Source: an uncultured Eubacteriales bacterium (lineage in GTDB: Bacteria > Bacillota > Clostridia > Oscillospirales > CAG-382). Taken from it: a stretch of DNA of 64,000 nucleotides. The stretch lies in NCBI GenBank assembly GCA_900551295.1, contig URVJ01000001.1, positions 124,001-188,000 on the forward strand. The letters run 5' to 3'. Made by a program: the position numbers and the translations under genes. The notes below the pieces were generated by a model. That model saw only the letters and a list, made by a program, of their open reading frames with translations, searched no databases and was not told where the DNA came from. Below are positions 9,120-17,751 of this stretch, one piece after another; within the stretch, counting starts at the first letter, position 1, and the number at the start of each line of letters is the position of its first letter.

Positions 9120-9800
9120 ATGATAAACTATGCTCTCGGCGGTGCAAGTGCATATGCGCCGAAAAATACACTGAGCGCCTTTTATACGGCGCTTATCATG
9201 GGTGCTGACGGGATAAAAACCGAAATACGCCTTTCAAAAGACAAAACTGCGGTACTCTTTTCGGACGATAATCTTGAAAATCTTACCGACGCCGACGGAA
9301 TTATTGAAAATTACACCGTATCTCAGCTTAAAGATTTAAAAGTAAAGGGCAGAAACGGATTTTTTGACAGAATTGTAACGCTTGAAGAATTATTGTCGGT
9401 ATTTTCGGCATATAACGTAAATTTTCTGCTTGAACTTAAAGTTCCTGACGCAGACGAACAGGTTTTATCTCTCATAAATAAGTACAGAGTTGTCAAAAAC
9501 ACCGTAATTGCGAGCAGTGAACCAGATTATATTAAAACCGTCCGACAGAAATGCGACTACGTAAAGCTCTGTCTGATTACAGACACAGACGGTATAAGCG
9601 AAATACAAGCGCTGAAAGAAATTGACGGATATATGATATGCATCGATGCAAAAGTTCTGACGAAAAAAAGTCTTGAAACTTTAACAGAGTGCGGATTTGA
9701 AGTGTGTGCGCACAATATTACCGACAAACGACTTGCGGAAAAAATGCAGTCAATCGGGGTTGATGCAATAATAACTGACTTCCCGGATAAGCTTACCTGA
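9120..9800 (+). CDS. GDPD-like protein lacking the catalytic residues
   Basis: A 226-residue TIM-barrel protein with the overall pattern of glycerophosphodiester phosphodiesterases: a family-like start (ALGGAS in place of AHRGAS), PKNTLSAF, GADGIKTEIRLSKD and a C-terminal IGVDAIITDFPDKL. The key positions are altered. The HRG motif is LGG, the metal-binding E-x-D of GIELD is replaced in GIKTE, and the second catalytic histidine (HD) is SD. It is therefore unlikely to hydrolyse phosphodiesters by the known mechanism and may be a binding or regulatory pseudoenzyme. It follows the AraC gene by 52 bases. RBS support is weak (ATCGGAGAAAC about 8 bases upstream). Confidence 0.8.
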   Translation: MINYALGGASAYAPKNTLSAFYTALIMGADGIKTEIRLSKDKTAVLFSDDNLENLTDADGIIENYTVSQLKDLKVKGRNGFFDRIVTLEELLSVFSAYNVNFLLELKVPDADEQVLSLINKYRVVKNTVIASSEPDYIKTVRQKCDYVKLCLITDTDGISEIQALKEIDGYMICIDAKVLTKKSLETLTECGFEVCAHNITDKRLAEKMQSIGVDAIITDFPDKLT

Positions 9801-9821
9801 AAACTGAAAACAAAATCAAAA

Positions 9822-9860
9822 AAACAACGCCTTAGGTTTTATTTACCCGAGGCGTTTATT
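9822..9860. terminator. Bidirectional terminator
   Basis: AACGCCT (9826-9832) pairs with AGGCGTT (9850-9856), extended by AGGT/ACCC. A long T tract follows on the minus strand and a shorter one on plus, between the convergent GDPD-like gene and the GH99-like gene. Confidence 0.85.
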
Positions 9861-9877
9861 AATTCCGAAAGTCCTGT

Positions 9878-12800
9878 TTATTTAATTTCAAAAATGCTGC
9901 CGCATTTGTTGACGGTATATCCGAGCTTTTCAAAGTCACGAAGTCTTACGGTAATAAGTCCGTCGCGCAGAGCAGGGAGGTATCCGAGCTGAATCTGACG
10001 TCCGTCAAGACGCGCTTCGCTGCTGCCGATAAAATATTCAAGAGTGTGCTTTGCATTTTTCAGCACATATCTTTCCTCAAGATTGTACCATTCTGCATAT
10101 GCACCGAGATATGCAAGCATTTTATTTGTCGGAGTCAGCACAATTTCAAGATCGTCACCAAGCTCACACGGCGAGAATTCAAAGTTGGCGTTTATCCGGT
10201 TATCGCCTATCTTAACAATACTGCCGTCTGCTGTGCCGAAAGAGATCTCATATATTTCAAAATCCGACGGAGCTTTTATCGGGTCAATACGGAAACCTGT
10301 TATCTTACCGAACCATTTGTTGCAGGAAATAAAAGTTCCGTAAAACTCTCCGCGCTTATCGGCGTGATTTGTGTCAAATCTTGCGCACTTATCCTCATTC
10401 CATGCTGTCTCGTCCTCGGTAATAAAGAATATCTTGCCGTAAATCGGAGTTCCGGGAGTATTTGTGTACTTTGCCTTTACTCTGAAATGAGTGATTCCGC
10501 TCGTATCAAAGCTTATGGGTTCTTTGGTATATATCCAGTAATTTGTGCCGTTAAAGCTGCCCTTGATCGAATTTTCGGTAAATCCGCCGTTTTCTATCAT
10601 CGGTGCAAAAGTCCATTTGCTTTGCTCGTTCTTATCGGAAAAGTCAATTTTGCATATTTCATTGAAATTTTTGTATTCGGTAACTCTGTCCTCGAAGCCG
10701 AGACGTCTCATACGGCGGAAAGTATTGTCGTAGAGCGAATTAAAACGTCTGCGGCCGTATTCGTCAGGCTTTATGTCGGTGTGCTTCGTGGCATTGCCGT
10801 TATCGGCAAAAACTTTGCGCACGGCGTCAACATAGCCGAAACCGTGTATCTTTGAAGGCATAATGTAATGTCCCTCTCCGAATTCGTTCCAGTTTGAGAG
10901 AATTACCGTTTTCTTTTTCCATTCCTCATCAACTTCTCTGTTTGGCAGAAAGTCGTCTTTTACAAATCTCAATACCTTTTCGTAGCCTTCGGGAGTTATA
11001 ATATCGGCCCTGTCGTTATCGTACAGAGAAATTGTGTTGAAACCTACTGCAACGGTAGTTGCAAAACAATAGCCGTCGATATTGTCAAGCTTTTTTATCT
11101 GTCCAATCTGAACATCGGGATCTTTTGCAATAGAGCCGAGATTATACGCGTAGCTTCCGTCAAATCCCATTTCTTTGAGTTCTTCGGTGTTGTTTGTCTG
11201 GCACGTGAGAATTATCGCGCCGTCGTAACCAAAAGAACGGCAGACCGAACGCAGATAGTCAAGTTCTTCCTTAACTGCCTCTTTTGATCCGAATGACTCA
11301 ATAAGTGTTGTGGTTCTGTATATACTTATAAGCGGCTTATTGTTTATGACAAAATACCTGTCGTCGGTAAGATAATATTCAACCCAGTACGGAACAAAAT
11401 ATTTTCTGAAATCATCGGAGCATTTCGGCATGTTATATGTGTTTTCCCACTGAATTGCATACTTTACGTAATCGGTGTACTTTGCATTCATGTAGGCTTT
11501 CTGACCGAAATTGTTGCGCGGCGTTTTCTGCGGACTTGAGGATCTTCCGCTATACCAGCAGACAAGTCTGAAGTCTATCGCGTGCTCGCACATCCACTTT
11601 ATTTCCCAGTCGGCGCACTCAGTGCTGCCTTCGTCGAATTTTCCGAGATATGTGTCAAGCTCCGGAAACCCCGAAACATAATCCCAGCCGAACTGAAATC
11701 CGTTGCGCCATATATCGCAAACCTCAACGCCGATATTGTGAGTTTCGGAATGAACGGGCGAGGGAACAGGCACATAGTCACGGCATTCGTCAAACATATT
11801 GTATACGTATATGTCGTCAAGCATTAGCGTTGTATCGGCACCCGGAGAGCACTCAACTCTGAAAGAATCAAAATAAGTTCCGTCAAAGCTTTCGGTGCAA
11901 AAACGCTTATCATTAATGCAATACGTTGCTTTTCCGGTCTCTGTATTTGCCTCAATTCTTACGGTCTGCCAGACAGAGCTGTTGTATTTGCGCAAAAACG
12001 TGCCGTTCTGAGAATAGTACGCATCGCCGCGCGTTTCGATATAAAGCGTTTTGTCGCCGCAAAGGTAAAAACGCGTTCCGTCGGCATATTCAGGCATGAA
12101 AAATCTGAGTTCAAAGCAGATCTTGCCGTCAGCTCTGTCAAAATTCGTGCTCAGGGCATTATGCGAGCCGCCTTTTAATGTAATCAAAGCACCGTAAGGA
12201 TCATACGTGCTTGAATTATTGCCCTTTACTTCGGCTTGCGAATCGGAATCGGTCACAAACTCAAAATAATCCGGAAGAGCGTCAGAATCAGATGTCGAAA
12301 TAAACATTTCATTAAAGAAATATCCTGTGTACAGTGCTGTTTTCCCGACTGTTACGTTCACAAGACTTCCTTCTTCGGCATAGAATTTAAGAAAATCCGC
12401 ACTGTCTGCAAACTCGGAAGATGAGTCAAATGTGCCTATATATTTTCCGTGTATATAGAGCGTATTTTTGCCGTTTTCAAGGTCGCATATCGCTTTTAGC
12501 GGGATATTGCCCTGTGCTTTTATGCCGACAGACGCAAATGCGCCATTTACGCAAATGTATATATAACCCTCTCTTACGGTTATAAGCAGGGCAGGGTTCA
12601 GGCAACTTTCGCCTTGTCCGAGAACGGCGCAAAAACCGTCATTATTCTGATCGGCAAACAAAAGGTTTGTTTCAAGCGTAAGCTTATTCTTTGTCTGAAT
12701 CTGAAACTTTCTTTTAATTTCGCATTTTCCGTCTTTGTATATGCTGTGTATGCCGAGACGCACGTCGGGTTTTCTTTCGCCGGCGGTGTTTTCAAAATTC

Positions 12801-12880
12801 CAGCCGTATTTTCCGAAATGCTCCCAAAGACGTCCCAACGGATTGTCGTCAATAAAATATAAGGGTACGGGTCTGTTCAT
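9878..12880 (-). CDS. WbsX/GH99-like protein with N-terminal lectin-like and C-terminal copper-amine-oxidase-N-like domains
   Basis: A 1000-residue protein with no signal peptide, so probably cytoplasmic. The first ~370 residues look like two concanavalin-like beta-sandwiches. The middle (~380-720) matches the glycoside hydrolase 99-like domain of WbsX proteins: GVEVCDIWRNG, ADWEIKWMCEHAIDFRLVCWY, a RKYFVPYWVEYYL segment and the signature NWNEFGEGHYI near residue 664. The last ~110 residues resemble a copper amine oxidase N-terminal-type dyad (SSEARLDGRQIQL, then ITVRLRDFEKLGYTV). GH99 enzymes cleave mannans internally; WbsX-like members are mostly uncharacterised, so the activity is inferred. 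AAGGAGTG precedes the ATG. A paralogue lies at 41209-44184. Confidence 0.82.
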   Translation of the reverse strand: MNRPVPLYFIDDNPLGRLWEHFGKYGWNFENTAGERKPDVRLGIHSIYKDGKCEIKRKFQIQTKNKLTLETNLLFADQNNDGFCAVLGQGESCLNPALLITVREGYIYICVNGAFASVGIKAQGNIPLKAICDLENGKNTLYIHGKYIGTFDSSSEFADSADFLKFYAEEGSLVNVTVGKTALYTGYFFNEMFISTSDSDALPDYFEFVTDSDSQAEVKGNNSSTYDPYGALITLKGGSHNALSTNFDRADGKICFELRFFMPEYADGTRFYLCGDKTLYIETRGDAYYSQNGTFLRKYNSSVWQTVRIEANTETGKATYCINDKRFCTESFDGTYFDSFRVECSPGADTTLMLDDIYVYNMFDECRDYVPVPSPVHSETHNIGVEVCDIWRNGFQFGWDYVSGFPELDTYLGKFDEGSTECADWEIKWMCEHAIDFRLVCWYSGRSSSPQKTPRNNFGQKAYMNAKYTDYVKYAIQWENTYNMPKCSDDFRKYFVPYWVEYYLTDDRYFVINNKPLISIYRTTTLIESFGSKEAVKEELDYLRSVCRSFGYDGAIILTCQTNNTEELKEMGFDGSYAYNLGSIAKDPDVQIGQIKKLDNIDGYCFATTVAVGFNTISLYDNDRADIITPEGYEKVLRFVKDDFLPNREVDEEWKKKTVILSNWNEFGEGHYIMPSKIHGFGYVDAVRKVFADNGNATKHTDIKPDEYGRRRFNSLYDNTFRRMRRLGFEDRVTEYKNFNEICKIDFSDKNEQSKWTFAPMIENGGFTENSIKGSFNGTNYWIYTKEPISFDTSGITHFRVKAKYTNTPGTPIYGKIFFITEDETAWNEDKCARFDTNHADKRGEFYGTFISCNKWFGKITGFRIDPIKAPSDFEIYEISFGTADGSIVKIGDNRINANFEFSPCELGDDLEIVLTPTNKMLAYLGAYAEWYNLEERYVLKNAKHTLEYFIGSSEARLDGRQIQLGYLPALRDGLITVRLRDFEKLGYTVNKCGSIFEIK

Positions 12881-12903
12881 TGCAAATCACTCCTTTTGCA
12901 CAT

Positions 12904-12931
12904 ATTATAACAGCAGTTCCGGAATTGTAAA
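12904..12931 (-). promoter_or_regulatory. Promoter for the GH99-like gene
   Basis: On the minus strand, -35 TTTACA (12926-12931) and -10 TATAAT (12904-12909) are spaced 16 bp, just upstream of the AAGGAGTG ribosome binding site. Confidence 0.7.
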
Positions 12932-12966
12932 TGCATTTTTTGACGCTGTTTGAATATTTGACACGG

Positions 12967-13006
12967 AAAAGCAAAACGCCCGAAACTTTTTACGGCTTCG
13001 GACGCA
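12967..13006 (-). terminator. Terminator after the SLH-protein operon
   Basis: On the minus strand, CGTCCGAA (13004-12997) pairs with TTCGGGCG (12984-12977) with one wobble, then TTTTGCTTTT follows. It lies 23 bases beyond the stop codon at 13027. Confidence 0.8.
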
Positions 13007-13026
13007 TATTGCTGTATAAAAATATT

Positions 13027-15732
13027 TTAACCTTTTGTTGCGACTATAACTCTGATTCTTCCTCCTTGTTCAGGCTTTTTGTCATAGTATGCCTTGAACG
13101 TGTAGTCTCCGCTTAAAACCTCATCAAGATCTGCATATGTATAAGTCACAATATTTTTGATGAATACTTTTACGTCGTTTGAAAGGAGATATTCCTTGTC
13201 ATTCTCGTCATACGCAGCCTTTTTGGTGAGCGTCTCAACATCGATATATGCTCGCATCGGCATTAATGTTTCATCATTCTTAACGCAAGCCGGACCTTCG
13301 GAAACCTTTGTGCCTATTGCCATTATGCGCTCCGCGCTGTCAACCATATATTTCGTTGAGGTGCTGTTAGACGTAACAACCACGCCGTAATCGTAAAGAT
13401 CGCCTGTAAAGTCGTTAAGTATCATCTTGGTGATGTTTCCTGAATCATCGAGCGAATAGAACAGAACTATGTTGCTGAATGTAAACTCGCTTATATCAAG
13501 ATTTAAGCCTTTGAGTCTTGACGGATAAACTTTTACTGTCTTTGAACCGTTGGTGTCTATGATCTCACAATCGTCTGCAAATTTGCCTTCATAGAAAGCA
13601 TTTTTGAGCATTGCCGCAACACCTGCACCGGTTGTCGTTGACATCTTGGATATTCTTACCGACTCGCCGAAATATACCCTTACTATGCTTCCGACAGGCA
13701 GATATTTGTTCTCAAATTCATAAGTCAATGCCGTATTTGACGTATCGGTAACCGTGACATAATCCGCGGTATATGCCATTCCGTCGGACTTTGTAAACTG
13801 CTTTTGACCTATATCGGTAACAACGCCGTATACAATACCGGAAATGTTTTCGGTTGACGTAACGCCTGCGACGCCGTCCTTGCCGAGAAGCAATGTAACG
13901 TCATCTCCGACATGATAAGTGCCGAGGCTTGAGAGGTCATATGACGCCTGAGATGCCTCAATAGAATATGTTTTGCCTGCCACAACGACGGAAGTAGGTG
14001 AAATTACGGGATTAACCGCCTCAACGGTTCCGCTTACCGTATCTCTGTATATCCATACAGTCTTTAAAAGTTCGGAGTAATAATAAACATCGTACTGCCT
14101 TATTTCGGAGGACGAAATTGTACTGCTGCCTTTATAAATTACGGCGTCGGCTATATCAAACGGAAGTTTTTCGGCCTTTCTGTCAGCACCAATGATGTAC
14201 GGACCTTTAAGTGTAGAAGAAACAACTTCGGAATAAGAGGAATCGTTGTCTTTGTTTCCTATATCGCTTGTATTTGCGCTGTAAATATCTACAACTTCCT
14301 TATCCTTGCCGAGAATAAGCGTTACATAATCGTTTTCTGAGAATTCGCCGTATGCAGAAACCTTATATTTTGCACTGTCCGTTGCAAGAACATAGCTTTT
14401 TCCGCCGATCATGACAGTATCATTTCCGGCTGCGCTTATAACGCCGGACTGCGTATCGCGAAATACCCATATTGTATTGAACTGTTCGGAATAATAAACA
14501 ACGTCATTGTACTTAATATCCGAAAGCTTTGCCGAAACACCGTTCAAAAATACGCTTGCGCCGTTTACGTCAAAGGGTATCTTCTGTTTCCATGCTGAAG
14601 AACTGTCATCGGCGGAAACAAGTATCGGTTTGCTTATTGTTTCGTTCACCATTTCAACGTATGTTGAATTGTCCGTATTATCCGCAATTCTGTCAATAGA
14701 ACCGTCGATAGCGTCAACACATATACCGTTCATTCCGAGAAGCAGCGTTACAAACGGTTTATCCGATCCGTATTTTCCGCTGTTGCTGAACTTGTTTTTA
14801 ACTGAGTTTGTAAGCAGCTGATATGTCTTTCCGGAGAGATTTACCGCAGACGGGGAATTGTTTATCTGATTTACCGAGAGTACGACGCCTGTTGCCGTTT
14901 TTCTGTAAACAACGAGCGACTTGAAAGCCTCCATATAGTAAACAACGTCGTTTTCACGTATATCTTTTACCGAAATGTTTTTGCCCGAAAGCACTGCCTC
15001 GGTTTTGTCTGTTACTGCAAACGGTATATTCTTTTTCCAGTCTGACGTGCCGTTTACAACTACCGGTCCCTTAATCTTATTCTCATAGAGCGCATTGTAA
15101 TCGACAACGCCCTCGTCATTCACGGAATATCCGAGAGTCGCGGAATAGATCTGACCCGACTTTGTTTTTGTGCAGAGTACGTTATACAGGAGCCTCATGC
15201 ACTCTTTTCTTGTAAGCGCCTGTCCCTGAACTGCGGAAATTCCGTCATTAAGCTCAAGTGTGCGGTATTTTGCAAGCTGATCGGACGGATACGGACCTAA
15301 AAAGTCTGATGTCGTATATCCCAGGAGCTTTAGGGCTATCGTAACCGCTTCTTCGAGCTTTACATTTTCATCGGGTCTGAATGTACCGTCAAGATATCCG
15401 TTTATAAGACCGTTCTTTACGCCTACCGAAATATATCCCGCGCCCCAATAAATGTTTTTAACGTCTGAGAACAGCGATACGTTAAGCTTTGCCTCGGTTG
15501 CGTCATCTTTTGCGGAAGAAGCGCATACCGCCATTTTTATAAACTGCGCACGTGTAACCTTGTCATCAAGGTTCATATTGCCGTTTTCATCACCGTTGGC
15601 AATGCCGAGCAGCTTAATTACGTTTATAACTTCGTCTTCGGAAACATTTGCGGCTTTTGTACCGGCGGCAAATACGTTAAAGGAGAAAGCGCACATAACT
15701 GCCGCAAGCAAAATTCCAATTATCCTTTTCAT
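13027..15732 (-). CDS. S-layer homology domain protein with tandem ~140-residue repeats
   Basis: A 901-residue exported surface protein. Residues 1-23 are a signal peptide (MKRIIGILLAAVMCAFSF, then FAAG). Two clear SLH modules and a third weaker one fill about 25-200, including GLINGYLDGTFRPDENV and LTRKECMRLLYNVL; such domains bind pyruvylated cell-wall polymer. Three copies of a domain follow at about 220-350, 365-505 and 507-625. Each has a D-I/V-x-Y-N/Y-D-V-Y/V-YY-x-E motif, a short W/Y-x-FRDT strand and a VTLxLGKD strand. A divergent region to the C-terminus comes last. The start at 15732 is chosen for AGGAAAGGG upstream. The gene sits 37 bases downstream of the MacB-like permease and may be in its operon. 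The substrate of the repeats is unknown. Confidence 0.88.
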   Translation of the reverse strand: MKRIIGILLAAVMCAFSFNVFAAGTKAANVSEDEVINVIKLLGIANGDENGNMNLDDKVTRAQFIKMAVCASSAKDDATEAKLNVSLFSDVKNIYWGAGYISVGVKNGLINGYLDGTFRPDENVKLEEAVTIALKLLGYTTSDFLGPYPSDQLAKYRTLELNDGISAVQGQALTRKECMRLLYNVLCTKTKSGQIYSATLGYSVNDEGVVDYNALYENKIKGPVVVNGTSDWKKNIPFAVTDKTEAVLSGKNISVKDIRENDVVYYMEAFKSLVVYRKTATGVVLSVNQINNSPSAVNLSGKTYQLLTNSVKNKFSNSGKYGSDKPFVTLLLGMNGICVDAIDGSIDRIADNTDNSTYVEMVNETISKPILVSADDSSSAWKQKIPFDVNGASVFLNGVSAKLSDIKYNDVVYYSEQFNTIWVFRDTQSGVISAAGNDTVMIGGKSYVLATDSAKYKVSAYGEFSENDYVTLILGKDKEVVDIYSANTSDIGNKDNDSSYSEVVSSTLKGPYIIGADRKAEKLPFDIADAVIYKGSSTISSSEIRQYDVYYYSELLKTVWIYRDTVSGTVEAVNPVISPTSVVVAGKTYSIEASQASYDLSSLGTYHVGDDVTLLLGKDGVAGVTSTENISGIVYGVVTDIGQKQFTKSDGMAYTADYVTVTDTSNTALTYEFENKYLPVGSIVRVYFGESVRISKMSTTTGAGVAAMLKNAFYEGKFADDCEIIDTNGSKTVKVYPSRLKGLNLDISEFTFSNIVLFYSLDDSGNITKMILNDFTGDLYDYGVVVTSNSTSTKYMVDSAERIMAIGTKVSEGPACVKNDETLMPMRAYIDVETLTKKAAYDENDKEYLLSNDVKVFIKNIVTYTYADLDEVLSGDYTFKAYYDKKPEQGGRIRVIVATKG

Positions 15733-15769
15733 TGTGTCATACCCTTTCCTGAATGTATATATATCGGTA

Positions 15770-16966
15770 TTATTCATGGTGCAGCGCATCTATCGGATTA
15801 AGCTTTGCAGCCTTATTTGCCGGCAGGTATCCGAAAAGAATACCGATTCCGACTGAAATACCGAATGATATGAGAATCGAAGAAGTCGTCGGAATTGCTT
15901 TCATATCCATTGACTGCTGAATTATTGTTGTAATTACAGACGCAATTCCTATACCGGAAAGTATTCCTATAAGACCGCCGAGAGCGCTTGTTGTGGCTGC
16001 TTCTATAACAAACTGCATTCTTATATGCTTTCCCTTTGCACCGAGCGCCTTTCTGATACCTATTTCGCGCGTTCGTTCGGTAACCGATACAAGCATTATG
16101 TTCATAATTCCTATGCCTCCGACAAGCAGCGAAATCGCCGCAATTGCCGCAAGCACGAATACCATTGTGCTCATCATCTCGTTCATTACGTCAAGAATTT
16201 CGGTAAGGCTTGATACATAGTAGTAATCTTCGTTTTTGAAAGTGCTGTAAAGGCGGTTCTTGATTATATCCATGCCTTCGGATACGGTATCCTGGTCTTT
16301 TGCTACAAACGTGAACGAATTTATGTCAGACATTCTCGACAAGAATTTTGCACCGGAAGAGTAGGGAACATATATAAAGTTATCAAGTCCGTCCTCGTCT
16401 GTCTTATCGTCCTGTTCTTCGACAGTACCTATTATCGTATATCTGTCGCCGTTTATCTTTATTGTGTTTCCGACAGCGTTTCCGCCGTATACAACGTAAT
16501 TGTAAAACGCGCCCACAACGCAGACCTTGCTGTAATTTGCAATATCGACATAAGATATATTTCTGCCGTTCTCGAGATTATAGGTCTTTATGTCAAGATA
16601 ATCTTCGCTTACGCCCGTAATCGACGGCGTATATATCTCGTTGTCCGAACCTCTTACCTGAGCCATCATTACGTTTACCGTCGGGGACATATATGTAAAT
16701 ACGTCCCGGTTTTCATCAAACAACTCATACATATCGTCTACGTCAACGGTTCTCGAAGAACCTCTGCCGGAAATATTTACGCTTATCTGAGTTGTGCCCA
16801 TGCTCTCGAAACTTTCGTTCATGTACGTTGTCATGCCGTTTCCGAGAGACATTATGACGATTACCGCCGCAACGCCGATAATAATACCGAGCATTGTCAG
16901 AAAAGAACGCATTTTGCTTGTTTTAAGGCTCTTGAACGCCATTAAAAAGCATTGTCCTATACCCAT
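15770..16966 (-). CDS. macB: ABC transporter permease, MacB type (FtsX family)
   Basis: A 398-residue inner-membrane permease. It opens with a transmembrane helix (MRSFLTMLGIIIGVAAVIVI, about 19-40), followed by a ~230-residue extracytoplasmic MacB_PCD domain. Three C-terminal helices of the FtsX domain follow (about 270-300, 325-355, 365-390), preceded by the conserved TERTREIGIRKALGA coupling segment. Its ATG shares one base with the stop of the ATPase gene (TAATG), so translation is coupled. With the neighbouring ATPase and adaptor it forms a MacAB-like tripartite exporter, in Gram-positives typically for peptides or antimicrobials. Confidence 0.93.
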   Translation of the reverse strand: MGIGQCFLMAFKSLKTSKMRSFLTMLGIIIGVAAVIVIMSLGNGMTTYMNESFESMGTTQISVNISGRGSSRTVDVDDMYELFDENRDVFTYMSPTVNVMMAQVRGSDNEIYTPSITGVSEDYLDIKTYNLENGRNISYVDIANYSKVCVVGAFYNYVVYGGNAVGNTIKINGDRYTIIGTVEEQDDKTDEDGLDNFIYVPYSSGAKFLSRMSDINSFTFVAKDQDTVSEGMDIIKNRLYSTFKNEDYYYVSSLTEILDVMNEMMSTMVFVLAAIAAISLLVGGIGIMNIMLVSVTERTREIGIRKALGAKGKHIRMQFVIEAATTSALGGLIGILSGIGIASVITTIIQQSMDMKAIPTTSSILISFGISVGIGILFGYLPANKAAKLNPIDALHHE

Positions 16967-17736
16967 TAATGCTGCGCCTCCTCCGACACGGTTTTCTGCT
17001 GACTTTTAAGCAGCGGATCATCTTCAAAGGCAACGTCTGCCTGAACAACTGCCTCGGGATCGTCCGCAGAACCGTCATATACTATCTGTCCGTCGTGAAG
17101 TCTGATTATACGTTTTGCCGACTTTGCAATGCCGTTGTCGTGCGTTATAAGCACTATTGTATTGCCTTCGGCATTAAGCTTCTGCAAAAATTCGAGAACT
17201 TCGCGACCTGTTCTTGAGTCGAGAGCGCCCGTAGGCTCATCGGCAAGTATTACCGACGGATTTCCGGCAAGCGCACGCGCTATTGATACTCTCTGCTGCT
17301 GACCGCCCGAAAGCTGAGAGGGGTAATTCTTTGCTTTTGCGGCAAGTCCGACGCGTTCAAGCGAATGCATAGCGGCTTCTCTGCGCTCCGATTTGTCAAA
17401 TCCTGCATAGAGCAGGGGAAGTTCAACATTTTCGACTACCGTAAGTTTCGGAATAAGGTTATACTGCTGGAAAATAAATCCGAGCATTTTATTTCTTATT
17501 TCCGCAAGTTCGTCGTCGTCCATTGTGCTTACGTCAACGCCGTTTAACAGATATTTACCCTTTGTAGGGACGTCAAGACAGCCTATAATGTTCATTATCG
17601 TAGATTTACCCGAGCCTGACTGTCCGACTATGGCGACAAACTCACCTTTGTCTATATGTATATTTACATCGTTTGAAGCGTAGGTCGTGGTGTCGCCGTT
17701 GACATAAATCTTATAAATATGTTCAAGTGTTATCAA
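16966..17736 (-). CDS. ABC transporter ATP-binding protein, MacB/LolD type
   Basis: A 256-residue nucleotide-binding subunit. Walker A is GQSGSGKST (38-46), the ABC signature LSGGQQQRVSIARAL, and Walker B VILADEPTGALD, with a downstream switch histidine in VLITHD. The C-terminal ~25 residues form an acidic tail. It lies 15 bases after the adaptor gene and overlaps the permease by one base. It powers the MacAB-like export complex. Confidence 0.95.
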   Translation of the reverse strand: MITLEHIYKIYVNGDTTTYASNDVNIHIDKGEFVAIVGQSGSGKSTIMNIIGCLDVPTKGKYLLNGVDVSTMDDDELAEIRNKMLGFIFQQYNLIPKLTVVENVELPLLYAGFDKSERREAAMHSLERVGLAAKAKNYPSQLSGGQQQRVSIARALAGNPSVILADEPTGALDSRTGREVLEFLQKLNAEGNTIVLITHDNGIAKSAKRIIRLHDGQIVYDGSADDPEAVVQADVAFEDDPLLKSQQKTVSEEAQH

Positions 17737-17751
17737 TGTCAGCTCACCTCG

